Positions 24,617 through 37,902 of a stretch of DNA of 64,000 nt are shown in pieces (positions within the stretch are counted from its first letter, which is position 1; each line of letters begins with the position of its first letter). A model generated the notes under the pieces. That model was not told the origin of the DNA. It did not search any database and saw only the letters and a program-made list of their open reading frames with translations. The DNA lies in assembly GCA_032719365.1 (NCBI GenBank), contig CM064863.1, positions 64,815,583 through 64,879,582 of the forward strand. Direction: 5' to 3'. The position numbers and the translations under genes were made by a program. Origin of the DNA: Prinsepia uniflora (Eukaryota > Streptophyta > Magnoliopsida > Rosales > Rosaceae).

Positions 24617-26080
24617 TAACTCTATCGAAATTAACATCTCGATATATGAACTGAACAGAATCCGTCCTTACGGGGGCACCACCCACATCTAACCCACTAA
24701 CTCCAAAATGTTTGAAATGTAATCACCTCGGCTTATTTGGAGCCCCAAACCAATAATCGGTTCTTTTAGAGTCTAATCTTGATATCATGACACCTTGAGC
24801 GTACTAATTAAGCCTTTTTATCATATATAAGTCTTTGTCCAAACTCCCGAGACTCCGAGATGTTCATTTTCAACCCAATATGGATACTAATAAGTTGGGC
24901 ACGAGATAATACCATCAAATGATGTCCAAGTGCAGCACAAAATGTACCATTAAATTTGTAAGGAGGAAAGGAATAATTTTCATGTTGATTGGACCACCAG
25001 AAAAATCCGCATGTACCCCTACTTGCCTGCTACCTCTAGTCGGGTCTGCTAGTTAACCCAAATCCCTACAACGGGTACCCACGACCCGAATTGCATATTT
25101 CTACCAATTCTCAGCCATTTTTCATGATTAATGTATCAAATCATCTGTAATCATCATTAGGAACTTAAATAGTTTTCAATTTCGAAGGAAATCACATGGG
25201 TTGGCTGGAATTGCGACCGTGAAGTTCTATGTCAGGACCCGTCCCAACCCCCCCGAGATTAACGTAGGACGACCCTAATTTCGTCTGACACAGAGTGTCA
25301 GACAAGGGAAAATTCTGACTTTAGCCCGCTCGGGTTTTCAGAGTACGCCAGGATCCAGAGGAGGTATGTGATGTCTCGGTCTCTGCTATAACCTGCATCC
25401 GCTGTCAACCTGAAGGGCAGTCAAAACATTTAAAAGCTGTGAGTGGAAAAAACAATAATTTATAGAAAATATTTTCATAAAGACATTTGTACCCTTCTCT
25501 AAAAAGCATGCATGCATTCGAAAAGCAGTTACCGAAACCTTACATGAAACCATTACACGGGCCACTGCCCAAATCCATGTAGGACTCAGCCCAAAACCTG
25601 TACATCATATATCATATAACATATACATATAAATCACATAACCAATCATGTCACGGTATCTAGAGCTACGCGCGTGCTACCCGGGGTCTCAAAGCCCAAG
25701 TCTCTCAGGGTCCACCCAGGTCAATGCTCGTAGATCAATGATCCTCCCTGAGGTTATAATCCAAGCCCTCTTGAGAGTAAGGTACCCAACGGGGGCGACT
25801 CCACTTAGTTAGTGCTCCGTGACTACTCCGGGGTCCACCCAGGCCAACGACCCTCCCCAGAGGAGACATTCGAAATAAAGGAAGGTATATGAATATATAT
25901 ATATATATATATATACATATATATAGAAAACATCCTTAAAACCTTTCAAGGGATTCATGCCCGGTCCCCATAAACCTTCATGAATCCGGAAATCCATTTA
26001 GGGTCTCCAACCCGAAATCACAATGTAAAGTAACTGGGCCTCGTTCTCGAACACATGACTCAACTAGGCATCGTGCCCGA

Positions 26081-28425
26081 TGACAGGACCCATCCCAATC
26101 CCCCCGGGATTAGTGCGGGATGACCCTGCTCCCGTCTGACACGAAGTGTCAGACAAGGGATATTTTCGTCCTTTGCCCTCCCGGGCTATCAGAGTACGCC
26201 AGGATCCGGAGGAGGCATGTGATATCTCGGTCTCTGCTACAGTCCACATCCGATGTCAACCTGAAGGGCAGTCAAAACATTAAAAACTGTGAGTGGACAA
26301 AACAAAGAGTTTATAAAAACATTTAATAAGGAAGACATTTGTACCCTCCACTAAAAAGCATGCATGCATTCGAAAACCATTTATCCAAAACAACCATATG
26401 TGGGACTAAGCCCAAAGCAGATATAAACTAAGGTCGAAAGGACCACAATGAAAACGACCATACGGGCCACTGCCCAAATCCTGTGCACACCTGTACACAC
26501 CACATATCATATATCATATATCCATCACATACATATATATAAGTCACACAACCAATCCTGTCACGGTATCCAAAGCTACGCGCGCGCAACCCGGGTCTCA
26601 ATCCGAGTCATCTCGAGGTCAAGGTCAATGTCCGCAGACCACTGACCCTACCCGAGGTAATAGTAACCATAGCCTTCCTGAGAGTAAGGAACCCAACTGG
26701 GGGGTGACTCCACTCAGTCGATGCTCCGTGACTACTCCGGGGTCCACCCAGGCCAACGACCCTCCCCGGAGGAGATAGTAGAACATGTAAAGGAAGGTAG
26801 ACGAACATATATATACATAACATAAACATTCATGACCGGTTCCCCTGAACCGTCATGAATCCATAATATCCATAATCAGGTAACATGCTGGTTCCCATAA
26901 ACCGTCATGTACCGTAATAACATAACCGAGGTAACATGCCGGTTCCCATAAACCGTCATGTACCGTAATAACCAACAAGGGTTCATGCCGGTTCCCATAA
27001 ACCGTCATGAACCACGATACCATAACAAGGGTTCATGCCGGTTCCCATAAACCGTCATGAACCTGGGAATCCATTTAAGGTTCCCTGACCTGAAATCAAA
27101 ACCGTAAAGTGACTGGGTCTCGTACCCGAACATAGGACATCAGTTGGGCACCGTGCCCGATATCTGAGGTCATATGCCCGAGACAAAACCAAATGGGTCT
27201 CACACCCGAGTTTATCATTTTGAAATCCAAATCCATTTCATTTAAATCAATACAGAAATACAGACCCGTATAAGCACCGTATAAGGCTGAAACCTCGAAA
27301 TACGTGCTTATACGTAACCACATACAAATGCACCCATGGCATCATCAAACAAGTAATAAAACATATAATAAACATTTATGCATGCACCAATTTAGAAAAC
27401 AAGGTCCACTCACAGACCGTCTGAGCTGCCGCCTCGATTTGCGTGCCATTCGGCTCTCCGAGCCGATCACCATCACCGGGACTCCCAAACCTCACGGTTT
27501 CTCTCCACCGTGGCCACCACCGTGAGCCACCATGGCCGGCCGTCATGTCCTCCTCATCATCACCATCATCCCTCCAAGTCAGCCACAAGATAAATGGTGA
27601 GGTGTGGTGGTATGTGTGTGGTGTGCTTGTTCGAAGAACAAAAAAGAAAATGAAGAAAAATATGGAGGGGGGGTTCGGGTTATGTGAGGAAAAACAAAGA
27701 AATGAAAATGATGAAGTGATGAAGTTTGATGGCTGATGAGAGAATGGGAAATGGAGGGTGAGGATTGAATGATTAAAATAGAATGGATGGTTAAGATTTA
27801 AGGTTGTTAGGATTTATTATAAAATAATTAAAATATTATTATTTAATTACTTAGATCCACATTTTGGGGGATTTAGCCAATAGGATGAGTGACACTTGTC
27901 ACTCATCCATGGGACCCACTAAAATATCTGCCCAAATCAAATTTCGCCGAATCGTCCCCGTCTCGAAGTTCGTGCATAGTGAAATCGAACTTCCGTGACC
28001 TATAACTCTCCCGTTCGAAGTCCGATTTCAGTGTGCCGCCTGTCTATGGATTCGTATCGTCCTTATCTACGTAACGGTCTTCGGCCCTCGGCCATCGGAC
28101 CTCCCGGTCAAAAAGTCAACTTTTGACCCCCTATTCACCCAAATTACCAAAATGCCCCTAAACTTCCGAACGTCATAACTTCTTCCTCGAACGTCGGAAT
28201 TGAACGTGCCACCTGTCTATGAACTCGTGACGTCACGAACTACGTCACGGTCATCGGTCAAAGTCCATTTGACTGTCCGATTAAAAAGTCAACGTTTTGC
28301 CACCATCAGGGGCAAAACGGTCATTTCGCGCCGTTCGTCCGATTTCGCCCAACTAATCACGGATTAGCCTCACTAATCGTGATTACTCCTTAATCTAATC
28401 CTGGAATTTGGGACGGGTCGTTACA
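26081..28425 (-). mobile_element. Solo LTR B, nested in A
   Basis: Starts TGACAGGACCCATCCC and ends GGGACGGGTCGTTACA; 2,345 bp. Target duplication CCCGA at 26076-26080 and 28426-28430. It holds the hairpin array 26830-27065, the inverted arms CTGTGAGTGGAC (26287) and GTCCACTCACAG (27405), and the U3 palindrome at 27883-27908. Confidence 0.9.
26830..27065. repeat. Tandem array of imperfect hairpins in LTR B
   Basis: Five units of about 40-55 bp. Each has the form (outer arm)CATG-N-CGGTT, a short loop CCCATA or CCCCTG, then AACCG-N-CATG(outer arm). The outer arms differ between units but stay complementary within a unit: ATTCATG/CATGAAT, ACATG/CATGT, GGTTCATG/CATGAACC. Related units occur in A near 25950 and in C near 35790 and 35840. 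Confidence 0.8.
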
Positions 28426-31400
28426 CCCGATATCTCAGGGTCAGTCACGACTCCGATTGTAGTGATGCGTGCAACCATCTGTCCAGGACCGCTCTCAATC
28501 CCGGTATGTCGCCGTGAACATATCAACTGACGCGACCACCTCTAGATCATGGTGCACTCATCACCGATCGATATCCCGAACCGTCAGCACTCCAAAGTCG
28601 AGCCTCCAGTGGCTGCTTGACAACAATTCATGCATCGTGACCTCTACGGAAGGAACACATCACAATCCCGGTATGTCGCCGTGAACATATCAACTAACGC
28701 GACCACTTCTAAATCATGGTGCACTCATCACCAATCGATATCCCAAACCGTCAGCACTCCAAAATCGAGCCTCCAGTGGTTGCTTGACAATAATTCGTGT
28801 ATCGTGACCTCTCCGGAAGGAACATATTCCAATCTGGAGGCGAGCGTCTTACCGTCCTTCGCCGTGCACAAAACACTTGCCGCGACCACGACTCAGACCT
28901 GTAGGTCATCAATAGGGCTACACGCCCGAGGAAAAACCAAATGGGTCTCATGCTCGAGTTTATTCTTTTAAATCCAAAAACCATTTCATTTAAATCAACA
29001 TAGAAATACAAACCCGTATAGGCACCGTATAAGGCCGAAACCTCGAAATACGTGCCAATACGTAACCACACACAAATGCACACATGGCATCACAAAAGAA
29101 GTATTAAAACATATAATAAACATTTATGCATGCATCAATTTAGAAAACAAGGTCCACTCACAGACCGTCCAAGCTGCCGCCTCGATACGCTTGCCCTACG
29201 GCTCTCCCGGGCCAATCACCGTCATCGGGACTTCCAAACCTGTACAAATTGTAATAGAGGGTTACTAACTACGTAAATAACCCCTCACTAAAACCCCGTA
29301 ATTTCTCCAAATTTTTAACTATTTTAAAACTCGATCCTAAACCTTCGAACACCCCGAAACCTATCGAAACGATGTCCGATCGACACGAAACCAGTCCCAA
29401 ATTGTTCATTACATCAAAAGGATGATTTTGTGTGTTGGAATCTTCCACAAAAGAGGCCTCAAGAGCCCCCGCGCGCCACCTGAAGTCCCTGCACGTGAAG
29501 CCCACGCGTCGGGCACTATGGATCGTCTTCTTCGGCTAGACCGGTCCGAACCGACCTGTTCGGTCCAATTCCTGCAACTGGACTAGCATGACCGGTCCAA
29601 GGTCCTACCTCCTTCATTTTTCGTCCTTTCTCTTCCTAATTAATCCCATTCTGCCTATTTTGAACATAGGAACCTAAACATACAATCAAAACAAACTAAA
29701 ACCTATAAAAATCCATTAACCCAATTTCCCCCCCACGGTTCGACCTTCCCAGATTTCTCCCCAAAGTTCCTCAGCCTCTAACCACCACTAAAATCGTCCT
29801 AATACCCTCCTAGAAACCTAATACACCCATTCAAATCAACCAAAACGGTTCATAAAGGTGGAATCCAAAGATATGAAATTTTGGGTGTAATCGGGTTACC
29901 TTGCACCGGGGTCCCCTGTCGTCCACGCCGACGCCATCCTTGGCCAGCCACCATCATCACAACCTCCTCACTTCACTCCCTGGCCTCACAAACATGATCA
30001 GGTAGGGACTGGGTTTGTATGGGGTTGGATATTTGATCGGGTTTGGTTTGGGGAAATGGCCGAACAAGAGAAAGGGGAAGGAGATGCATGAATACCATCT
30101 CAGTGGGCAATGGATGAGTGACATTTGTCACTCATCCATTGGGCCTTCTTAAAATATCTGGGCCCACATGAGGACAAAAGCTAAGTCGTTTCGTAAAACG
30201 TACAATAGTTCCTCAGAACTTCCGTGAACCGTAACTTCTCCGTCGAACATCCGAATTCGACTTGCCACCTGTCTACGGATTCGTATTGACTCGATCTACA
30301 TAACAGTCCTCGGCCCTCGGCCATCGGACCTCTTGGTCAAAAAGTCAACATTTTTCCCATGACTAGGGGCAAAATGGTCATTTTGCATCATTCATCCGAT
30401 TTCGCTCAACTAACCACCGATTAACCTGACTAATCCTCAATTATCACTAATCTAATCCCAGAATTCGAGACGGGTCGTTACATTCTAGCTCCACTAGCAA
30501 GCTTGGGTAATTGCCCCTCTATGAGTCCCCTCTCGAAAATGACATAAATCACTTCGTTTAACTGAGAAGAGCACTTCCCTAACCTTAATTCTCTTAGAAT
30601 TGACCTCTAGGCTCTTCCCTTTACCCGAGAAGGATTAATCCCACAAACCCAAATGCGTTTCCCCCGTTCATGGTCGTAAACAACCCTCAACCAGGCCCGA
30701 TTCCACTCCAGAAGTCACCCTGAATCACTCCCACACAGTTGAATGCCTTATATCAATGCCGATCCAGGTGATTGATGGCTCTCTGTATATTCGGTGGTTA
30801 TCCCCCAAAAACCATACCTAGAGCCCCCTTCTCCACATTTTTATCCCCTTTATTTTTAAACTCACCACCAAACTGTGATGGTCACTAATCTCCTTATCAT
30901 GGTGCCAAGTGTCACCATCTAAGTAAGCTAGTGCCACCTTTCTTGACTCATCAAACCATTTAAAAAATTACCAAAATGCCCCTATTTAATTACAATTACC
31001 AAAATGCCCCTATTTAATTACAATTACCAAAATGCCCATATTTAATTACAATTACCAAAATACCCCTAAACATCCAAACCCATAACTTATTCATATGGTC
31101 TCTATTTTTAGTATGTCGTCTATCTACAGATTCAAGAATCTAAGACCTACTTAATAGTCCTGACAAAAAGTTCAACCGGTATTCTGAGTAAAAGGTCAAC
31201 TTTTGACCTACCAAGGGTAAAATTGTCAATTTTCTAATTAATTTATGAAATTGCCCCAATTTCTGGGACGGGTCGTTACAATCTCCCTACTAATGAAAAT
31301 TTCATCCTTGAACTTTATGCATACAGATCAATGTCATGATCGAATATATCATTTTAGGTCTCCCGACGCACGAGTCTTTAAGCTGAACACATTTCGAAAA

Positions 31401-31470
31401 TATAACCCCTACCCTCAAACATAGAAACATGCATGCATAGAATAAGACATGAACACACGAACAATTGTGA

Positions 31471-31697
31471 GGACAAGTGCCTTGGTGGCATGGTTAGCAA
31501 TCCCACATCGTCTGGGGGATCTAGGGGATACGCCTTATATGTGTGGGGCGCATCTATCCAACATGAGGCCTTTTGGGAGCTCTAAAGTTAAGCGAGTTGA
31601 GGCTGGTGCAATCCTAGGATGGGTGACCCACTAGGAAGCTGCACATGAGCTCCCGAGAAGCGGACAATATCCTGCTGGAGAAGGCCGGGTCTTGACA
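31471..31697 (+). mobile_element. Cassandra-like solo LTR with 5S rRNA-like core
   Basis: Within the X1 interior. Landmarks typical of Cassandra LTRs appear in order: ATCCCACATCG (31500), GAGGCCTTTTGGGAGCTC (31565), AAAGTTAAGCGAGTTG (31584), CCTAGGATGGGTGACCCACT (31613), GGAAGCTGC, and AGCGGACAATATC (31659). The block 31580-31650 matches the internal promoter half of plant 5S rRNA (AAGTTAAGCG and GGATGGGTGACC). The related sequence at 53970-54000, which lacks the insert, fixes the insertion point after ACACACGGACAACCG. About 227 bp, so shorter than intact Cassandra LTRs as I recall them; the 5S-like part has gaps and is not a 5S gene. Confidence 0.75.
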
Positions 31698-32897
31698 ATT
31701 TTTCAAATCACATCATATCACAAGTTGTGAGACCAACAAAACATAACATCTATCAAGGTCCAAATTTCCCAAAATCCATGTTTATCAAATCATATAAAAT
31801 CATTTGGACACAAATATCAAAAATCAAAACCACCAAATATTTGAATCTCAGGAATTACCCATCTGAGGTTAACCCAAGAATTACACATCCGAGGCCGACT
31901 CGAGGATTTTATATTTGAGGCATCCTGCATAAGAATCGAAAGCATTCTATTTAAAAGAAATCTTTGAATCCAAGCCAAGTCAAAAAAACCATTTCCAAAC
32001 CATGACAGAATACCATGACAACTTCAGGATCAAACACATTTGGACGGAACCCCCAAGATTAGTCGCTTCTGCGAAGGTATCACCATTCCCAAGGTCAAAC
32101 GCATCCGATCAGTACACTCAGGCTCCATCACACCTAGAGGGCATAGTTATTGGAAAACAACTCATCACAATAGTAAAAACAAAATATAGGTCAAATCCAA
32201 AACTTTTCTTTCAAAATGAACATTTGACTCATACTTTCAATCAATAATTTTTTTTTTGAAATCCCGATTTATCAAATCATTAGTAACTCTGACACAGTAT
32301 TACATGTATAACCAATCCTTGATTCCATCGATATTAGTCATAAAATAATGATTACTACGTGTGTAGACTTACTCAAGATCCACACATAGTCATGCCACAT
32401 CCGAGTACATCCTTGAAATCAGACAACCTCTAGGTGGTAACTCATAATTCTTCTACATCCAGGCGATGTGATATCCTGACATTCCTGGGATTGAGTCTCT
32501 AAAAGATTTACTCCCTTCTAGGCAATGTCGCATCATGACCTCTCTAGGATCCAAGCTGACATCCGGAGGGAACAATACATGAGAATGGTTAATCGTGAAA
32601 AATAGTAATCGAACCAAGAAAACTTGTAGTTCCACAAATCATTGACTCAAAACTAAGTCAAAGGACTTTCGAAACCGGGCTTGAGCCCAAAACACTGTTC
32701 CCACAATATAACCATAAAACTGTGTCTATAAATCAATTAATAAATCCAAAAAATCATCAATAACCATTTCAAACTCATTACTCAAATCACTGCAATTCAA
32801 ATCATGCCATAAAAAATTTAAAATAGTTAACTATGCAAGCATCAAGGTTTATAGAGAAAATGTCCACTCACTGTGCTTTCGGCCCGTTACCTAGCTT

Positions 32898-32910
32898 GCT
32901 CTGATACCAA
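32898..32910 (-). other. X1 primer-binding site (initiator tRNA-Met)
   Basis: On the minus strand TTGGTATCAGAGC, seven bases from the LTR end. TGGTATCAGAGC is the standard plant PBS complementary to the 3' end of initiator tRNA-Met. Confidence 0.85.
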
Positions 32911-32917
32911 ACTAACA

Positions 32918-34443
32918 TGACCCGCTCCAAAAGAGTTTTGAAATATGTGTCTGGTCCTGCTCCCGTCTGACACCTTAATCGATGTACCTGAAATATCCTG
33001 AGCACTTTTATACACACAAAGAGAACCTGTCAGACAAGTGATTTACATATATATATATATATATATAATAACTCTATTGGAATTAATATCTCTGTAAACA
33101 AACCAAACAAAATCCTTACATAATAGGTCACCACCCATATCCAACCTAATGACCCTGAAGCATTTGAAATGTAATCACCACAGCTTATTCCAAGCCCTAA
33201 ACCAATAACCGATTCTTTTTTAGTCTAATCCCGATATCTTGACACCTTGAGTGAACTAACTAAGCCTCTTTATCTTAAATATGACCCTGACCAAATTTTT
33301 GAGACTCCGAGATATTCATCTATAGTCCAATAGGGATAGTAATAAGTTGGACACACGGTAATGCCCTCAAACGAAGTCCAATTGCAACACAAAATGTACC
33401 ATTAGGTCTATAAGGAGGAGATGAATAATTTTCATGTTGGTCGGACCTCCAGAAACTCGGTACACTCCCCCATGTGTTACCATAGCTCTCTGTGCATGGA
33501 CCTCACGACCACAATCACAGGAGTACTCACTTGCTACATTCAATTGAGTCCGGGGGTCGACCGAATCCCTACAACAAGTACCCGCAACCCAAATCGTATA
33601 TTTCAGCCAATTTTTAGACATTTCTCATGATTAATACATCAAATCATGTGTAATCATCATTAAGAACTTAAATAGGTATTCAATTTTGAAAGACATCACG
33701 TGGTTTGGCTGGAATTGCGACCATGAAGTTCTTGCTCCACTGCTGAGCTTGAGTAATTGGCCCCCCTGGGAGTGCCCCCTCGAAAAAGACATAAATCACT
33801 TCGTTCAACTGAGGGAAGCATTTCCTTAACCTTAATTCCCTTCAAATTGACCTCTAGGTTCTTCCGTTTACTCGGGAAGGATTAATCCCACAAACCCTAA
33901 TGTGTTTCCCAACTCACAACTATCAACAACCCTCAACCCAGCCCGATTCCATTCTAGAAATTACCCTGAATCACTCTCATACAGTCGCACGCCCTACATC
34001 ACTGCTGAGCCACATGATTGACAGATCCTTGTATATTCAGTGGTGACCCCCTAAAACCATAGCCTAGAGCCCCCCTTATGCACATTTTCATCTTCTTTGT
34101 TTTTAAACTCACCACCAAACCGTGATGGACACTAATATTCTTCTCATGGTGCCATATGTCATAACCTAAGTAAGTTAGTGCCACCTTTGCTGACTCATCA
34201 AACTATTTAACAAATTATCAAAATGCCCTTAAACATCCAGACTCGTAACTTATTCATAATGTCTCCATTTTTTGCATGTCGTCTGACTACGAATTCAGGA
34301 CTCTGAGACCTACTTAACGATTCTTACGAAAATTCCAACCGATACTCTGAGCAAAATATCAACTTTTGACCTACCAAGGGTAAAATCATCAATTTCCTAA
34401 TTAATTTACAAAAATGCCCCAATTTCTAGGATTGGTTATTACA
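32918..34443 (-). repeat. X1 5' LTR (right)
   Basis: Begins TGACCCGCTCC and ends GGTTATTACA. It aligns with the left LTR of X1 once A is removed (1,526 versus ~1,554 bp), including the AT run at 33048-33068. Confidence 0.8.
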
Positions 34444-34590
34444 TGCAGGGTATTACTCACCCCTGTCATGGTGTTACCAGTGCTAGCTGGAATCGTCATT
34501 ACCGACGAATTCACACCTGCAACTATCCAAATCCTCATCAATTTGTGATAGGACCCGCTATAAAAATATTTTGATAACCGTGTTTGGTCC

Positions 34591-34693
34591 TGCTCTTGTT
34601 TGACACCTCACTCAATGTACATGAAATACCCTGAACACTTTCTGCTCTTGTTTGACACCTCACTCAATGTACATGAAATACCCTGAACACTTT
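34591..34693. repeat. 52-bp tandem duplication in X3
   Basis: TGCTCTTGTTTGACACCTCA...CCTGAACACTT is present twice head to tail with a 52-bp period and no visible difference. X1 has one copy at the matching place, so the duplication is specific to X3. Confidence 0.85.
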
Positions 34694-35025
34694 TATATAC
34701 AAAAGAGAAAACCCGTCAAACAAGGAATATATACTGACTCTGTCAGAATTAATATCCTGGTATTTGAAATAAATATAATTTGTCCTCATAGGGCCACTGC
34801 CCACATCCAACCCACAGACCCCGACGAATAGTGGGACCCCATACCTCGGCCCTTTTCAAGTCCCAAATCGATGTCCTGACTCCTAACGAGTGCCATTTTG
34901 ATATTTCGACACTTCAAATAGTCTATTCAAACGTGTTAAACTTGTAAAAATCCTTATCCAAGCTCGCTGGGCCCTAAGAGGTTCATTATTTAGGCTTGTA
35001 GGAACACTGTTATTTCAAACATAGA

Positions 35026-37902
35026 TGTCAGGACCCGTCCCAATCCCCCCGGGATTATCGAGGGACGCTCCTGATCCCGTCTGACACGGAGTGTCAAACT
35101 AGGGAAAATTTGAACCTTTAGCCCGATCGACTTCCAGAGTACGCCAGGATCCGGAGGAGGTACGTGATGTCTCGGTCTCTGCTACAGTCTGCACCGTATT
35201 CAACCTGAAGGGCATTGAAAACAGAAAGACTGCGAGTGAACGAAAAGTAATAGTTTGATAAAACACATTTCATAAAAGACCTTTATGCCCTTCACTAAAA
35301 ATCATGCATGCATAGTAATACCATTTATCAAACCACATATGTTTCACTAACCAAATCCATACTGGCCCCTGCCCAAAACCATTTACAGAAATCTAGAACA
35401 TAATAAATATATGTGGGATCTCATTCCAAATCCATTTATCAATCATAAAACACAATTACGCAAAACCAAGAAATCATGTTTATCATAATTATCATATAAC
35501 CAATCATGTCAAGGTATCTAGAGCTACGCGCATGCTACCCGGGGTCTCAAAGCCCAAGTCTCCCTAGGGTCCACCCAGGTTAATGTCCGTAGATCAATGA
35601 CCCTCCCTGGGGGTTATAATCCATAGCCTTTCCGAGAGTAAGGAACCCAACGGGGGCGACTCCACTCAGTTAGTGCTCCGAGACTACTCCGGAGTCCACC
35701 CAGGCCAACGACCCTCCCGGGAAGAGACAATCCATATATAAAGCATGGTATACGAAAAACTATTTGAAATCATTCTTAAAACCTTTCAAGGGTTCATGCC
35801 TGGTCCCCATAAACCGTCATGAACCATAAAACCTTTCAAGGGTTCATGCATGTCCCCATAAACTGTCATGAACTATAAATCCATTTATGGGTCCCCAACT
35901 CGAAATCACAACCTTAAAACATAACTGGGCCCTAAGCCTGAATTCACAAACGACTAGGCCTCGTGCCTGATTTCGTAAACTAAATGGGTCTCGTGCCCGA
36001 TGCGTAAGTCAACTAGGCTCCTAGCCCGATTCGTAAACCAACTGAGCCTCGAGCCCGATACGTAATCAACTGGGCCTCCGGCCCGATGCCTTGTTAAATC
36101 AAATGGACTTCAGGTCCGAGAGTTCGTAAATCAAATGGGTCTCGTACCTGATTCCATATTTCTAAATCCGAAATCGATTCAAGAACCAATTATGCCTCTG
36201 GCCCGAGAACTTAACTAAAAGGGACTTCGAGTCTGAGGGTTTCCAAAACAAATAGATCTCGAACCTAAGTTTACCTTTTCAAATCCAAAACCATTTCATG
36301 AAATCATTTCCAAACTATAAGCAGGGAAAATCAGTGTAAAACCGTAAGCCTCGATTTACATGCAAGCACGTAAATCGCCTCAAAATATGTGAAATCATAT
36401 AATTCACCAATATCCAAATCACCATCATAGAATCATATTCATAAAACATATAAAAAATTTATGCATGCATCACAGTTTAGAAATCAAGGTCCACTCACAG
36501 ACCGTCCTAAGCAGCCACCTCGGTTTACGTGTCATAAGTCCCACTGGGCTAATCGTCGTCACCGGGACTCCCAAACCTGTCCAAATCAATCTAGAGGGTT
36601 ACTAACTACCATATTAACCTCTCATCGAAGCCCCGTAATTTTCTCAAATTTTTTACTATTTTTAAACTCGATCCTAAACCTTCGGATGTCCCGAACATTA
36701 TCGAGACGGTATCTGATCGACATGAAACCAGTCCCAAAATATTCGTTACATCGAATAGATTAAAATTCATGTTGAAGTCATCCTCATAGGATTCTTCACG
36801 CATCCCCACGCGCCTCCCAAAGGGGCTGCGTGTGAGCCCACGCGCCAGTCACTGTTCATTATCTTCTTCCTCCAGCCGACCGAGTTCGCTGGTTCGAACC
36901 GGACCGGTCTGGACCGATCCACGGCCCTATTTCATCCATTTTTTAACCCATTTCGTTCCATTTTGATTCGTACATGTTCCTAACGATAAACCCAATCTAT
37001 CCAGCCACTAAAATCATGAAAAACGGGTTGAAAAACTACCTCCATGATCGAACTACGAACCGGCCACCTGCAACCTCATCATGCCGTCCACTCCAGCCAC
37101 CTTAGCCTCTATTTTCAATCCAGAAATTCCCCTTAGATCACCAGAAAGCCAACCCATTCAATAGAATCGACCAACAACACCTAAAACCCAATTTCAAAAT
37201 TTAAACCAAACTCACCTTCGCGGTTTCGGTTCTCCTCCGCCGTGGCCCGTCATCCCTCAGCCCCTCAAGTCAATCTCTCACTCACTGTCCCTCACACGAC
37301 ACAAGGATGGATATTGGTGGTGAGGTGATACATGTGTGTGTTTGTTTTAGGGGAAAAATGAAGAGGGTGGTACTCGGGTTTGAAGAAGAAGGAAAATGAT
37401 GAAGTCTGATGAAGGTGAAAAGAAGAGAGGGATGAACGGTGGAGATGAGAGGAAAGGTCAAGATGGATGTCTAGGATGAGTGGTGGGTGGAAAATATATA
37501 TAAATAAAACAAGTGGACCAATCACACTTGAGAACCATATTTTGGGGTTAAGGGCCAATAGGATAAGTGACACTTGTCACTTATCCATGGGTCCCACTTA
37601 AAAAGTCTACCAATCAGATATTGCCACCTAATCATCGCCTCGTAATGCGTGCTTAGTGTAACCAAACTTCCGTGACCCATAACTTGTTCGTCTGATGTCT
37701 GATTTTGGCGTGCCGCCTGTCTATGGATTCGTATCGACCCGATCTACGTAACGGTCCTCGGTACTCGGCCCATTGGACCTTCCAGGTCAAAAGTCAACAT
37801 TTTGCCCACGACCAGGAGAAAAATGGTCATTTTGCCTCGTTCACCTTACTAATCCTTGATTAGTCACTAATCTAATCCCGGAATTCGGGACGGGTCGTTA
37901 CA
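35026..37902 (-). mobile_element. Solo LTR C, nested in X3
   Basis: Starts TGTCAGGACCCGTCCC and ends GGGACGGGTCGTTACA; 2,877 bp. The flanks ATAGA|TG and TTACA|TAGAG give a 4-5 bp duplication (TAGA). It has arms CTGCGAGTGAAC (35228) and GTCCACTCACAG (36489), a run of GGGC/GCCC units at 35925-36250 and a U3 palindrome at 37561-37586 with both arms changed relative to B. Confidence 0.85.

Larger units (their letters stand above)
25230..30482 (-). mobile_element. Solo LTR A (long-LTR family), carries B
   Basis: Starts TGTCAGGACCCGTCCC and ends GACGGGTCGTTACA. Target duplication TTCTA at 25225-25229 and 30483-30487. With B removed the LTR is ~2.9 kb. The unoccupied site is preserved in the other X1 LTR near 33734 (GACCATGAAGTTCTTGCTCC). 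No interior sequence is present, so this is a recombination product. U3 palindrome at 30112-30137. Confidence 0.85.
24471..34443 (-). mobile_element. Element X1: complete LTR retrotransposon with short interior
   Basis: Inserted in the left LTR of Y with duplication TGCAG (24466-24470 and 34444-34448). The left (3') LTR is 24471-31280, of which ~1.55 kb is its own because A is inserted. The interior is 31281-32917 (1.64 kb). The right (5') LTR is 32918-34443 (1.53 kb). A PBS matching initiator tRNA-Met sits at 32898-32910, and a purine-rich tract (minus strand GTAGGGAGAT) lies at 31281-31290. No gag or pol domain is recognisable, so it is non-autonomous or gutted. Confidence 0.8.

Noticed and set aside
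26830..27065. CRISPR-like array of repeats
   Set aside because: Plant nuclear DNA, no cas genes, units vary with paired arms and lie inside an LTR.
31580..31650. Possible 5S rRNA gene
   Set aside because: Only the 3' half resembles 5S, it has gaps, and Cassandra LTR sequence flanks it on both sides.
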